DNA from: JAQYVL01 sp964578935
GTDB lineage: Bacteria > Desulfobacterota > Desulfobacteria > Desulfobacterales > SURF-7
Reading direction: 5' to 3'
NCBI GenBank assembly: GCA_964578935.1
Contig: CAZOEW010000064.1
Location: 1-17,637, forward strand
DNA length: 17,637 nucleotides
How positions within the stretch are numbered: position 1 is the first letter of the stretch; each line of letters starts with the position of its first letter. The notes beneath the pieces were generated by a model. It ran no database searches. It worked only from the letters and a program-made list of their open reading frames with translations, and had not been told where the DNA came from. Shown here in pieces: positions 7,671 through 14,922 of the stretch. The translations under genes and the position numbers were made by a program.

Positions 7671-7833
7671 CTTATTCAATTTCCTTCTACGAGTATGCGT
7701 ATACATCAATCGCCGAAATTCAAACCAGCTGATATTCATAAAAATGCCAACCCGATATAAAATCACCCGAATGAAACAGGACTGCCAACCATTTTTTTCA
7801 GAGCCTCACTACCCTGGATCGAAGACACGATAG

Positions 7834-9474
7834 ATGAAAAAGATTGATCTCCCCCAAAAAAGTTCAGAACTGATTGCCGATTGGCAGACGCTGCAAAGAA
7901 TTTTTATAAGACCGGAGAATGACGCCGCCCATGCAACCCTTTTAAAATATATGGATCAGATTCTTTTCGGACTGCATGATTTTCTGAAAAAAAATGTCGG
8001 TATCACCGAAGAAATCAGCCTGAAAGAACTTTCCGACAATTTCAAAGATACGACGATCAGTAAAAATCCTGAAAAAAAATTGGCGGATGTGATTACAGAT
8101 CTGGTGAAAAATATCGCCCCCCATGCTGTAAATGTAGCATCCCCGTACTTTATCGGGCACATGACCTCGGCAATACCTTTTTTTATGGTTCACCTGAAAA
8201 CGATTGTAGCCGCTCTCAATCAAAACGTTGTAAAGCTTGAGACCTCCAAAGTGGTTTCCATTGTTGAAAAACAGGTTCTGGCAAAAATCCACAGGCTGAT
8301 TTACAACAAAAGCGAACATTTTTACGGCATGCATGTCCAGAACACTAACACCACCCTTGGAACATTTGTCGAAGGAGGCACAACGGCCAATCTGACAGCG
8401 CTCTGGGTGGCCAGAAATTCAGCCCTGGGGCCCAAAAACGGTTTTTCCGGTGTTGAAAAGGAGGGGCTGCACGCCGCGTACAACGCTTACGGAATTGAAA
8501 GAGCGGTTATCCTGGTATCCCGGCGGGGACATTATTCGCTGAGAAAATCAGGAGGAGTGCTCGGTATCGGCAATCAGAACATTATCCCCATAAATGTAGA
8601 TGAACAGCAGAGAATCGACATATCCAGACTCCAAAAAATGATTCGCGAGATCAAACAGAAAAACCGAATAAAAATTATTGCCCTGGTAGGAATTGCAGGA
8701 GCCACGGAAACAGGAACGATTGACCCGCTCAGAAAACTTGGTGAAATCTCCGCTGAAAACAATATTCACTTCCATGTTGATGCTGCCTGGGGAGGGCCGG
8801 TATTGATGTCCGATAAATACCGGGATCTTCTTGACGGGATCGAGCTCGCCGACTCCGTAACGATAGATGGACATAAACAGTTTTACATGACGATGGGTTG
8901 CGGGATGATATACTTTAAAGATCCGACCCGGATGGATGCCATCGCCTACCACGCAAATTATGTCAACCGGCCCGGATCAGTGGATCTGGGCATAAAATCC
9001 CTTGCAGGTTCAAGGGAGGCGACCTCCCTGATACTTGACAGTGCCCTTAAAATTATGGGAACAAACGGATACGCTCTCCTTCTTGAACACGGGATTGAAA
9101 CGGCAAAACAGTTTGCGGAAGAAATCAAAAGAAGACCCTGTTTTGAACTGGTAACGCCACCGGTATTAAACATTCTGACATACAGAGTTTGCCCCTTGAA
9201 AATGCAGGAGGAGCTTGAAAAAGGTGATGAGAATACAAGAAAAATCCTTAATAAAAAACTGAATGCAATCAACAGAACGGTCCAGAGGGTTCAACGGGAA
9301 ACAGGGAAAAGTTTTGTCTCAAGAACAACGTTGAACATCGGCAACTCACCGGAAGGAAATGTCGTCGTTCTCAGATGCGCGATCATGAACCCGATGACAG
9401 ATATGAAAATTATCAATAAAATTCTCGATGAACAGGAAGAAATCTATCGAAGCAGATTTGCGGAGGATTTATAA
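7834..9474 (+). CDS. panP: Pyridoxal-dependent aspartate 1-decarboxylase (PanP-like)
   Basis: This 546-aa group II PLP decarboxylase has GGTTANLTALWVAR (181-194), HVDAAWGGP (314-322, with Asp316 for the PLP ring nitrogen) and SVTIDGHKQFYM (341-352), whose Lys348 forms the Schiff base. Length, the DGHKQ(F/L)Y motif and the following GCGMIYFKDP match PanP proteins of Vibrio and relatives. These make beta-alanine from aspartate in place of pyruvoyl-dependent PanD, feeding pantothenate and coenzyme A synthesis. Glutamate decarboxylase is the main alternative, since substrate cannot be read from motifs alone. The ribosome binding site is weak. The gene appears to be transcribed alone, and coaBC of the same pathway lies 2 kb away on the other strand. 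Confidence 0.8.
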   Translation: MKKIDLPQKSSELIADWQTLQRIFIRPENDAAHATLLKYMDQILFGLHDFLKKNVGITEEISLKELSDNFKDTTISKNPEKKLADVITDLVKNIAPHAVNVASPYFIGHMTSAIPFFMVHLKTIVAALNQNVVKLETSKVVSIVEKQVLAKIHRLIYNKSEHFYGMHVQNTNTTLGTFVEGGTTANLTALWVARNSALGPKNGFSGVEKEGLHAAYNAYGIERAVILVSRRGHYSLRKSGGVLGIGNQNIIPINVDEQQRIDISRLQKMIREIKQKNRIKIIALVGIAGATETGTIDPLRKLGEISAENNIHFHVDAAWGGPVLMSDKYRDLLDGIELADSVTIDGHKQFYMTMGCGMIYFKDPTRMDAIAYHANYVNRPGSVDLGIKSLAGSREATSLILDSALKIMGTNGYALLLEHGIETAKQFAEEIKRRPCFELVTPPVLNILTYRVCPLKMQEELEKGDENTRKILNKKLNAINRTVQRVQRETGKSFVSRTTLNIGNSPEGNVVVLRCAIMNPMTDMKIINKILDEQEEIYRSRFAEDL

Positions 9475-9623
9475 TTTTATCGCCTGATGAATGGTCGCAG
9501 CCGAATCTTTTTTTTTCGAAAAACCAACATGACCGACAGTTACGTTTTCAATCGATTTTTGCTTTGAAACCAGTTCTTAACTCCCTATGGAAAATTAATA
9601 CAATAAACCAGGAGATGTAAAGA

Positions 9624-10076
9624 ATGAAAAACAAAAATTTCAGCACGAAAACCATTCTGGGTGCTATTCTGTTCAGCCTTCTTTTATTCTGCGCGAATAT
9701 TCCGGAATGTATCGCCCACAGTGAAAACGACTGCGGTAAGAAAATTGTAAGCGGTCTGGCAAAGGATGTCGGATCGAAAAAAAATGACAGCGTTGTCATC
9801 AAGATTGTACCGGATGGGAAAAAGTTTATTCTCACCGATATCGTCGCTGACAGGTCATACGGAACTTTCCGATTCAATATTTCAGAACAGATCAACCTCA
9901 GCATTCATATCAAGGAATTTGCGATCGATAAAAACCCGGCCTACCAGTCTGATCAAAGCGCTTCCTGGCACTTTTATTCCGGGATTCCTTTTAAAGCCGG
10001 ATCGAAAATCGTAGTCAATAAGATCGAGGGGATCGGTGATGTTTTTATTTCAGGCTATATCGTTGATGACAAGTAA
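9624..10076 (+). CDS. Small exported protein of unknown family
   Basis: This 150-aa protein has a clear signal peptide: KNKNFSTK, a hydrophobic core at about 10-25, and probable cleavage after CIA at 31. The mature part of about 119 residues has one cysteine and alternates hydrophobic and polar residues (VVIKIVPDGKKFILTDIVAD, INLSIHIKEFAID, FKAGSKIVVNKIEG), as in an all-beta sandwich. I recognise no family. AGGAG sits 9 nt before the ATG. A possible -10 box TACAAT (9599-9604) lies very close, so the promoter may be elsewhere in the 149 nt after panP. It converges with the FKBP gene. A soluble periplasmic or extracellular protein is the most that can be inferred. Confidence 0.75.
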   Translation: MKNKNFSTKTILGAILFSLLLFCANIPECIAHSENDCGKKIVSGLAKDVGSKKNDSVVIKIVPDGKKFILTDIVADRSYGTFRFNISEQINLSIHIKEFAIDKNPAYQSDQSASWHFYSGIPFKAGSKIVVNKIEGIGDVFISGYIVDDK

Positions 10077-10091
10077 GTTTCCATATTCAAT

Positions 10092-10104
10092 GCCGGCAGG
10101 CGGC
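10092..10104. other. Small GC-rich hairpin between convergent genes
   Basis: GCCG, a five-base loop, then CGGC lies in the 47-nt gap between the convergent secreted-protein and FKBP genes. It has no adjoining T-run on either strand, so it is at best a weak or Rho-assisted transcription stop. Confidence 0.2.
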
Positions 10105-10123
10105 CAAAGAAGTAATCTTCCGA

Positions 10124-10849
10124 CTACCCTTTTGGATTCTCAATCCCCAGAAGCTCCACTTCAAATATAAGGGCGCTTTGGGGCCCGACAATCCCTCCTG
10201 TACCGGCGTATCGAGATCCATATCCGAGGTGAGGAGGCAGATAAATCTCGAATTTGCTTCCGGATTTTACTTTCTGCAGGGCCTCCGCCCAACCGGGCAG
10301 CACGTCTCTTACACGCACTTTTGTCGGTTCACCGCGCTTGTAAGAGTTGTCGAATTCCGTGCCATTGATCAACGTGCCCTTGTAATGGACACGGACAATA
10401 TCTTCCGGCTTTGGATATGGGCCGCTTCCTTCTTTGATCATTTTATACTGGAGACCGCTTTCAGTGGATATGACATTTTCCTTCTTTTTGTTTTCAGCAA
10501 GAAACAAGTTGCTTTCTTCAAGATTTTTCTTTGCAATCGCATTTAATTTATCCTGCTGTTTTTGTTTCTCACTCTGAGAAACTTCTTTCTTTACCTCGAC
10601 GATCTGATCGGGCGGCAGAAGTGAAGCTTTTCCGTTATATGCATCCTGTGCGCCATGGATAAAAGCATTGAGATCAATTTCAGTGTCGAGTTTCTTTAAT
10701 GCATTAATGACATCCATTCCCATGATATAACTGAATTTCTCGGAAGCCGTTTCAAGTTTCGGCTTGGGTTTTTCCTTTTCATCAGCACCACATGAAAGAG
10801 AGATCATAAAAACAGGCAGAAAAAAAATCATTACCATTTTTCGATTCAT
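10124..10849 (-). CDS. FKBP-type peptidyl-prolyl isomerase lipoprotein (Mip/FkpA-like)
   Basis: This 241-aa protein has a signal sequence ending in SLSC-G (Cys20), acceptable as a lipobox, so it is probably anchored to a periplasm-facing membrane. Residues about 32-125 form the helical FKBP N-terminal dimerisation region (FSYIMGMDVINAL, then Gln/Lys-rich helices). The C-terminal FKBP domain (about 135-238) has VRVHYKGTLINGTEFDNS, VLPGWAEALQKVKSG and PPHLGYGSRYAG, including the Tyr, Phe-Asp, Trp and Tyr positions of the active-site pocket. It should help fold exported proteins. Its ATG overlaps the stop of the uracil-DNA glycosylase gene by 4 nt (ATGA). A good AAGGAG lies 6 nt upstream, inside that gene's last codons. 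Confidence 0.9.
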   Translation of the reverse strand: MNRKMVMIFFLPVFMISLSCGADEKEKPKPKLETASEKFSYIMGMDVINALKKLDTEIDLNAFIHGAQDAYNGKASLLPPDQIVEVKKEVSQSEKQKQQDKLNAIAKKNLEESNLFLAENKKKENVISTESGLQYKMIKEGSGPYPKPEDIVRVHYKGTLINGTEFDNSYKRGEPTKVRVRDVLPGWAEALQKVKSGSKFEIYLPPHLGYGSRYAGTGGIVGPQSALIFEVELLGIENPKG

Positions 10850-11586
10850 TGGGTACTCCTTTTATGGACTGATGTACTGTTTTTAAATGCAGCCATCAAC
10901 TGTTTCATGTCTTCCCAAACTTCCCGCTTCTTTTCGGGATGATCGATCAGAAATGCCGGATGATAGGTCGGCATAACCTGAATTCCCCCGTAATTGTGAA
11001 AACGCCCTCTTAAAAGATCAAGCGGCCGGGAAGTCTCCAAAAGTGCCGCAGCGGCCACGGAGCCAAACGTGCAGATGAAATCAGGTTTTACAGCCTGAAT
11101 CTGACGTTTTAAAAAAACATGACACGCACGTATCTCTTCCGGCAGAAATTTTCTTTCTCCGGAAGGCATGCATTTAACAGCATTGCACAAATAGACGGTT
11201 TCACGAGTCAGGCCAATCGCTTGAATAATTTTGGTTAAAAGCTCTCCTGCCTCCCCTGTAAAGGGCCTTCCGGTTTCATTCCCTTTAGAACCCGGCCCTT
11301 CGCCGATAAACATCACCCGGGCATTCGGGTCACCCTCCCCAAATACGACCTGATTCCGTTTCTCTGAAAGCTTGCAGCGGCTGCAGCTTTTCAATTCATT
11401 GTATATGGCGTCCAGGGTTTCAGCATGCATCTCTTTTGGATTGCCCCAGCTCGAAAGTATTTCCAGGGTTCCGGCATTGCAGTCCATCCCCTGGCATCCC
11501 ATATCGGACAAAAAATGGAAATAACGGCTTACTTCTTCAACAGCCTCCGCGAGAAGCTCTTGTCTTATAAAATTACATTTATTCAT
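10846..11586 (-). CDS. Family 4 uracil-DNA glycosylase (4Fe-4S)
   Basis: This 246-aa protein has four cysteines spaced as in family-4 UDGs: Cys68 and Cys71 (CSRC), Cys139 (AVKCMPSG) and Cys155 (ACHVFL), ligands of a [4Fe-4S] cluster. Motif A is GEGPGSKGNETGRPFTG (from residue 95) and motif B is TYHPAFL (about 207-213). It removes uracil from DNA, starting base-excision repair. The N-terminal 60 residues extend beyond the core domain, as in many bacterial members. A TTG at 11616 would add ten residues inside coaBC. The ATG at 11586 leaves an 8-nt overlap with the coaBC stop and is more likely. It is third in an operon with a lipoprotein, coaBC and FKBP genes, with no obvious functional link. 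Confidence 0.9.
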   Translation of the reverse strand: MNKCNFIRQELLAEAVEEVSRYFHFLSDMGCQGMDCNAGTLEILSSWGNPKEMHAETLDAIYNELKSCSRCKLSEKRNQVVFGEGDPNARVMFIGEGPGSKGNETGRPFTGEAGELLTKIIQAIGLTRETVYLCNAVKCMPSGERKFLPEEIRACHVFLKRQIQAVKPDFICTFGSVAAAALLETSRPLDLLRGRFHNYGGIQVMPTYHPAFLIDHPEKKREVWEDMKQLMAAFKNSTSVHKRSTQ

Positions 11587-12790
11587 CTGCAGCAACTTTT
11601 TTAATAATGCGGTCAATCAGAATGTGCGCGACTTCATCTTTTTCCAGTACCGGAAGCGATTCCTTCTTTCCGTCCTTGAAATAAAAAGTCACTTTATTCG
11701 TATCCACCCCGAAACCCGACGAGGAGCCTCCCACAAGATTGCCGACAATCATGTCCAGATTTTTTTCTTCCATCTTTTTCCTGGCATTTGCATCCAGATC
11801 ATGTGTTTCAGCAGCGAATCCTACCAGAAACTGATTTTTTTTACGCCTGCCGATCTCTTTCAAGATATCAATATTTTTATCAAGCGGCAGCAGGAACTTA
11901 TCACTGGTTTTTTTTATCTTGTAATCCACCGGTTCGCTTGGCTTATAATCCGCAACGGCAGCGACCTTGATGATAATGTCCGCATTTTCCATATTTTCAA
12001 AGACCGCATTCGCCATCTCATCTGCCGTTTTTATGTTCACCATCCGGACACCCGCCGGCGCAGACAAAAAAGTGGGGCCTGAAACAAGAACGACGTCAGC
12101 GCCCCTGTATTCCGCAGCTCGCGCAATTGCATACCCCATTTTGCCGGAGGAGTGATTACTGATAAACCGGACAGGATCGATTGGTTCCAAGGTCGGACCA
12201 GCGGTTACGACAACCCGTTTCCGGTTTAAATCCTTGGGCTGCAGTTTCTTCACAAGCCTGTCGGCAATATATTCCGGGGCGGGCAGCCGACCGGCTCCTG
12301 TAACACCGCAGGCCAGTTCACCGGCATCCGGTTCAACCACCATGTATTCGTCACCTTCAAGAATATCCAGATTTCGCTGAACCGCTCGGTTTTCGTACAT
12401 ACCGGTATTCATGGAAGGACAGATAATTTTAGGGGATGTTACCGCAAGCATGAAAGTACTCAACGCGTCATCCGCAATGCCGTTTGCCAGTTTTCCGATC
12501 ATATTGGCTGTAGCCGGAGCGATAATTACGGCGTGAGCCTCCCTGGCCCACTCAATATGCCTGATCGAACCATCGGCCCGGTCATCATAAAGGCTTGTGC
12601 AAACCGGCTGCCCGGAAAGCGCTTCAAAGGTTAGAGGGCCTATAAATGCTTTTGCATTTTCCGTCAAAATGACTTTTACAGATGCGCCCTGTTTTACCAG
12701 AATCCTCAACAGCGCTGCGCTTTTATATGCAGCGATTCCACCGCATACACCCAGCACAATTTTTTTATTTTTCAAAAAATCGGCCATCAT
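11579..12790 (-). CDS. coaBC: Bifunctional phosphopantothenoylcysteine synthetase/decarboxylase
   Basis: This 403-aa two-domain enzyme makes 4'-phosphopantetheine from 4'-phosphopantothenate and cysteine in coenzyme A synthesis. The N-terminal CoaC flavoprotein part (about 1-185) has GGIAAYK, the catalytic His78 (SIRHIEWA), APATANMIGK, PSMN (125-128) and the substrate flap ACGVTGAGR (160-168, Cys161). The C-terminal CoaB part has VTAGPTLEPIDPVRFISN, SSGKMG (214-219), AAVADYKP (277-284) and KIKK (291-294) with the conserved lysine, then GFAAET. Length fits the family. The gene begins ATGATG, so the first residue is ambiguous by one codon. It starts 12 nt after the lipoprotein stop and overlaps the downstream glycosylase gene. 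Confidence 0.96.
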   Translation of the reverse strand: MMADFLKNKKIVLGVCGGIAAYKSAALLRILVKQGASVKVILTENAKAFIGPLTFEALSGQPVCTSLYDDRADGSIRHIEWAREAHAVIIAPATANMIGKLANGIADDALSTFMLAVTSPKIICPSMNTGMYENRAVQRNLDILEGDEYMVVEPDAGELACGVTGAGRLPAPEYIADRLVKKLQPKDLNRKRVVVTAGPTLEPIDPVRFISNHSSGKMGYAIARAAEYRGADVVLVSGPTFLSAPAGVRMVNIKTADEMANAVFENMENADIIIKVAAVADYKPSEPVDYKIKKTSDKFLLPLDKNIDILKEIGRRKKNQFLVGFAAETHDLDANARKKMEEKNLDMIVGNLVGGSSSGFGVDTNKVTFYFKDGKKESLPVLEKDEVAHILIDRIIKKVAADE

Positions 12791-12802
12791 GATCTTACCG
12801 TT

Positions 12803-13282
12803 TTATTTTAACTGGCCCGACTGCTCTTCACCAACAGTGGGAGCCACCCAGATTTCGACATTCATACTGAAAAGATCGCTTTTGGATATGGTAATGACAC
12901 ACCATCTGTTCTCTTTTTTAAACAGCATTAAGGTGCGCGCCGATCGTATTGAACTGATTTCCTGCCAGTCATCCTTGATCATATTGTTTGTAAAAAAGGA
13001 GATTAAGGAATTGATTTCCACATTGCCGCTGAAAATCATGACACCGGCCGAAAGACCGGCAGTTTGATATACAAATGATGCCTGGCGATCGATCTTCAAT
13101 TCGCCCGGGACCAGCACGTCACTGAAATCATAATACAGCGGAACAAGCCCCTTGTTTAATGAAACCCCATTTTCCTCACTACCGTTTTTTTTCTGAAATC
13201 TTGATTCTGCGGCACAGCTCAAAAAAAACAGGCAAAAAAGGATCCACAGTCCGATCAAGCATGTCTTTTTTTTTCTTATCAT
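12803..13282 (-). CDS. Small conserved-looking lipoprotein of unknown function
   Basis: This 159-aa protein starts MIRKKKTCLIGLW, with a hydrophobic core to residue 22 and a lipobox-like FLSC with Cys23. The mature part includes YYDFSDVLVPGELKIDR, AGVMIFSGNVEINSLISFFTNNM, RTLMLFKKENRWCVITI and VEIWVAPT. I know no function for it. An open frame continues upstream to 13501, but that part reads through the promoter and hairpin-rich leader. GGGGG at 13289-13293 sits 6 nt before the ATG at 13282, so I take that start; an ATG at 13288 is immediately after the G-run. It is the first gene of the coaBC operon, 12 nt before coaBC. Outer- or inner-membrane attachment facing the periplasm is inferred. 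Confidence 0.78.
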   Translation of the reverse strand: MIRKKKTCLIGLWILFCLFFLSCAAESRFQKKNGSEENGVSLNKGLVPLYYDFSDVLVPGELKIDRQASFVYQTAGLSAGVMIFSGNVEINSLISFFTNNMIKDDWQEISSIRSARTLMLFKKENRWCVITISKSDLFSMNVEIWVAPTVGEEQSGQLK

Positions 13283-13288
13283 TTTCAT

Positions 13289-13293
13289 CCCCC
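13289..13293 (-). promoter_or_regulatory. Shine-Dalgarno deciding the lipoprotein start
   Basis: A GGGGG run on the minus strand lies 6 nt before the ATG at 13282 and directly abuts the ATG at 13288. It supports 13282, with the lipoprotein signal right at the N-terminus. Confidence 0.5.
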
Positions 13294-13420
13294 AAATGCG
13301 CGGAACAGCAATCGTTACCATGTTTTTTTTGCCGACTGGCGTTACTTTTTCACATCGGAAAAAATCCGCCCGCAGTCCGCAGTCATACTTAAAATTAAAA
13401 CCCTGCCCCGTCAATATCTT

Positions 13421-13462
13421 CCCGTTCAAGCGGTCGCGTCTTAAACCACGCAAAACAACGGG
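13421..13462 (-). ncRNA. Nested hairpin in the leader of the lipoprotein-coaBC operon
   Basis: On the minus strand CCCGTT (13457-13462) pairs with AACGGG (13421-13426). Inside that, TTGCGT (13448-13453) pairs with ACGCGA (13434-13439, one G-U), around an eight-base loop GGTTTAAG. The two stems are separated by 3 and 7 unpaired bases. It sits between the predicted promoter and the start codon, where a regulatory leader would be. I cannot match it to a known riboswitch class. The stem could also form in DNA or arise by chance. Confidence 0.35.
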
Positions 13463-13514
13463 CTTTAAAGTAAAAACATTGAACTCGTTTGAGATGGGCA
13501 CCTTGAAGGATATA

Positions 13515-13541
13515 ATTATACCTTTCTGAAACGAAAGTCAA
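13515..13541 (-). promoter_or_regulatory. Predicted promoter of the lipoprotein-coaBC-udg-FKBP operon
   Basis: On the minus strand a perfect TATAAT (13515-13520) is preceded by TTGACT (13536-13541). The spacing is 15 nt, or 16 nt if TTTGAC is used, shorter than the optimum. Transcription would start near 13508 and leave a leader of about 225 nt before the ATG at 13282. It is the best match upstream of the operon. Confidence 0.45.
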
Positions 13542-13789
13542 ATATGCATATCCGGCAACATTTGGCCGGAATAATGAAAAGCGGCGCTGGATTTTCAACA
13601 AAACCTGTAAACTGTTTTGATGATTTTTTTCCGCATTCGTCTTGACCATTTTCCCTGTGCGGAGAGGAACCTACCCAAACCGCCCCTTTTCGCGCAGGAA
13701 TTTTACCTGACCGGAATCGAAATCCTTTTTCTCGGCCTTTTACCGGGATGGATCGGTAGTTTTCAAAATTGTACTGGATCGGGTCGGAG

Positions 13790-13829
13790 CGTCAGTCAGA
13801 TCGCCGTAACGGCATGTCCGGCTCTGACG
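13790..13829. repeat. Nested inverted repeat
   Basis: CGTCAG (13790-13795) pairs with CTGACG (13824-13829), and within it GCCG (13803-13806) pairs with CGGC (13810-13813) around a TAA loop. It is in a gene-poor stretch with no nearby start codon. It may be part of a structured RNA or a chance fold. Confidence 0.25.
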
Positions 13830-13944
13830 GATGGTTTTATTGGGCAAGAATTTCGGAATTGTATCGGAACCGAACGATTGTCGAGGCTGCCGCTGCCGCG
13901 CAAGTATCGTAGAGGAAAGATCGAATTTGTATGAAATCTTCTTT

Positions 13945-13966
13945 AAAAAACAGTTTGTTGTCAAAC
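13945..13966 (-). terminator. Weak terminator-like hairpin
   Basis: On the minus strand GTTTG, loop ACAA, CAAAC, then TG and six T's lie about 105 nt beyond the stop of the beta-helix-like gene. The 5-bp stem is AT-rich, so efficiency would be low. Confidence 0.25.
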
Positions 13967-14070
13967 CAAAAAAAGACCGCCGTACCTGCAAAAAAGACTC
14001 TTTCAATTCAAGCGAATGAATCCGGAAACATAGCAACCAGATCGGCCAAAAGGAGGTTTGCAAACCGGTT

Positions 14071-14700
14071 CTACGGGGAAGTTACCATGTCCATGAAAAA
14101 ATTCAGGAAACGGCCTGTTTTGCCCCCGAGTCCCGGAATGCCCAAGCTTTTGTGGGTTATACTTCCATTGACAATTTTCCCCCCGGCAATTTTCCAGTTT
14201 CCGCCCTGAACAACGATATTCGCGTTGACCATGGTGATATTCTGAATCGATCCGGAACTCACAATATTGGGATTCTTTCCAAGCACAAGATTGACCTGAT
14301 CAAACGAACTCTCCGAAATCAGATTTTCATCTCCGTAAAAGAGTTCGACTCCTCCCTTGCCGACAAATCTGGCCTGATCGGCAACCACACGCCCCTGATA
14401 TCCTTCACCGCCTGTTTCCGGAGCATCACCTGCACGAATTTTAAACCCGTTCAATTTTACTTCAACACCCGGCTCAATCTTCAACTCCACTGCCCCGGGT
14501 TGATCAGGACTGTTTCCAATCCGGACATCACCTGTCAGCAGATAGGGCGAGTGGGTCTGACTCCAGACGGTGGATGTGGTGATTCTGCCTCCTACCTCAG
14601 TGGCTCCTGCGATAACAGGAAGAGAGGCGACCGTAAAAATGAAAGAAAGAAGTAAAAACCTGGAAAGACGGCGAAATCGTATGACGGGTATTCTGTTCAT
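14071..14700 (-). CDS. Short exported protein resembling the start of beta-helix surface proteins
   Basis: This 209-aa protein has a signal peptide (RRLSRFLLLSFIFTVASLPVIAGA, cleavage near residue 33). It then has GGRITTSTVWSQTHSPYLLTGDV and LKIEPGVEVKLNGFKIRAG, the usual opening of secreted right-handed beta-helix proteins, whose N-terminal rung gives a placeholder 'inherent' value and then repeats. Beta rungs continue (FVGKGGVELFYGDENLISESSF, ITMVNANIVVQGGNWKIAGG), but the protein ends soon after, with an aliphatic/aromatic tail NFFMDM. Such proteins are usually several hundred residues long, so this is either a small variant or a truncation. The open frame reaches 14853, but a good promoter lies inside that part. 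AAAGGA precedes the ATG at 14700, so I start there. Confidence 0.7.
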   Translation of the reverse strand: MNRIPVIRFRRLSRFLLLSFIFTVASLPVIAGATEVGGRITTSTVWSQTHSPYLLTGDVRIGNSPDQPGAVELKIEPGVEVKLNGFKIRAGDAPETGGEGYQGRVVADQARFVGKGGVELFYGDENLISESSFDQVNLVLGKNPNIVSSGSIQNITMVNANIVVQGGNWKIAGGKIVNGSITHKSLGIPGLGGKTGRFLNFFMDMVTSP

Positions 14701-14752
14701 CGCAACATCCTTTCGGCATATTGGATTTGAATACGTAAAAAGCGTTGAAATC

Positions 14753-14781
14753 ACTATATCCTTATGATTTTCCCCTGTCAA
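14753..14781 (-). promoter_or_regulatory. Strong sigma70-type promoter of the beta-helix-like gene
   Basis: On the minus strand perfect TTGACA (14776-14781), a 17-nt spacer and TATAGT (14753-14758, five of six) precede the ATG at 14700. The expected leader is about 45 nt. This is one of the two best promoter matches in the window. Confidence 0.62.
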
Positions 14782-14922
14782 GCTCTCAGTCGGCCACTCA
14801 TCTTCGGAAACCATTTGACACACTATAGTACACCCTGGAAAAGCAGTTGTCATAACGCTGATCGATAGCGGACCGGAATGCCGGCTGGAGAAGAGATACG
14901 ATTTTACAAAAAAGGAGGAATT

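Larger units (their letters stand above)
7411..7833. other. Non-coding stretch between the GerMN and panP genes
   Basis: This stretch of 423 nt has no convincing gene. It holds the leftward promoter of the GerMN-fusA unit, the dyad at 7517-7534, a TGCAT direct repeat at 7502-7514 and the rightward panP promoter. Short open frames exist on both strands, but they run across the promoter elements and have no recognisable product. Confidence 0.6.
13542..14070. other. About 0.5 kb without a convincing gene
   Basis: Open frames of 90-110 codons exist here on both strands, but none has a recognisable product, a convincing start or gene-like composition. The stretch holds a nested inverted repeat at 13790-13829, a weak leftward terminator-like hairpin at 13945-13966 and the 12-bp palindrome GGTTTGCAAACC at 14055-14066, just past the stop of the beta-helix-like gene. 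It could be degraded coding DNA (for example, the missing 3' part of that gene) or hold an RNA gene. Neither is shown. Confidence 0.4.

Noticed and set aside
7506..7766. 86-codon minus-strand open frame in the panP upstream region
   Set aside because: It runs across a predicted promoter and the dyad, lacks a ribosome binding site, and looks like no protein family.
7639..7833. 64-codon plus-strand open frame ending right before the panP ATG
   Set aside because: Its start overlaps the TTGACA box of the predicted panP promoter and its composition (many Phe, Ile, Arg) is not protein-like.
13289..13501. N-terminal 71-codon extension of the lipoprotein gene
   Set aside because: The signal peptide and lipobox require the start at 13282, which has a G-rich ribosome binding site; the upstream part holds the leader hairpins.
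13931..14209. 92-codon plus-strand open frame MKSSLKNSLLSNQ... overlapping the beta-helix-like gene
   Set aside because: It overlaps the other gene antisense by over 130 nt, has no strong start signal and shows no recognisable domain.
14701..14853. Longer N-terminus for the beta-helix-like protein
   Set aside because: The extension covers the best promoter in the region and puts the signal peptide inside the protein.
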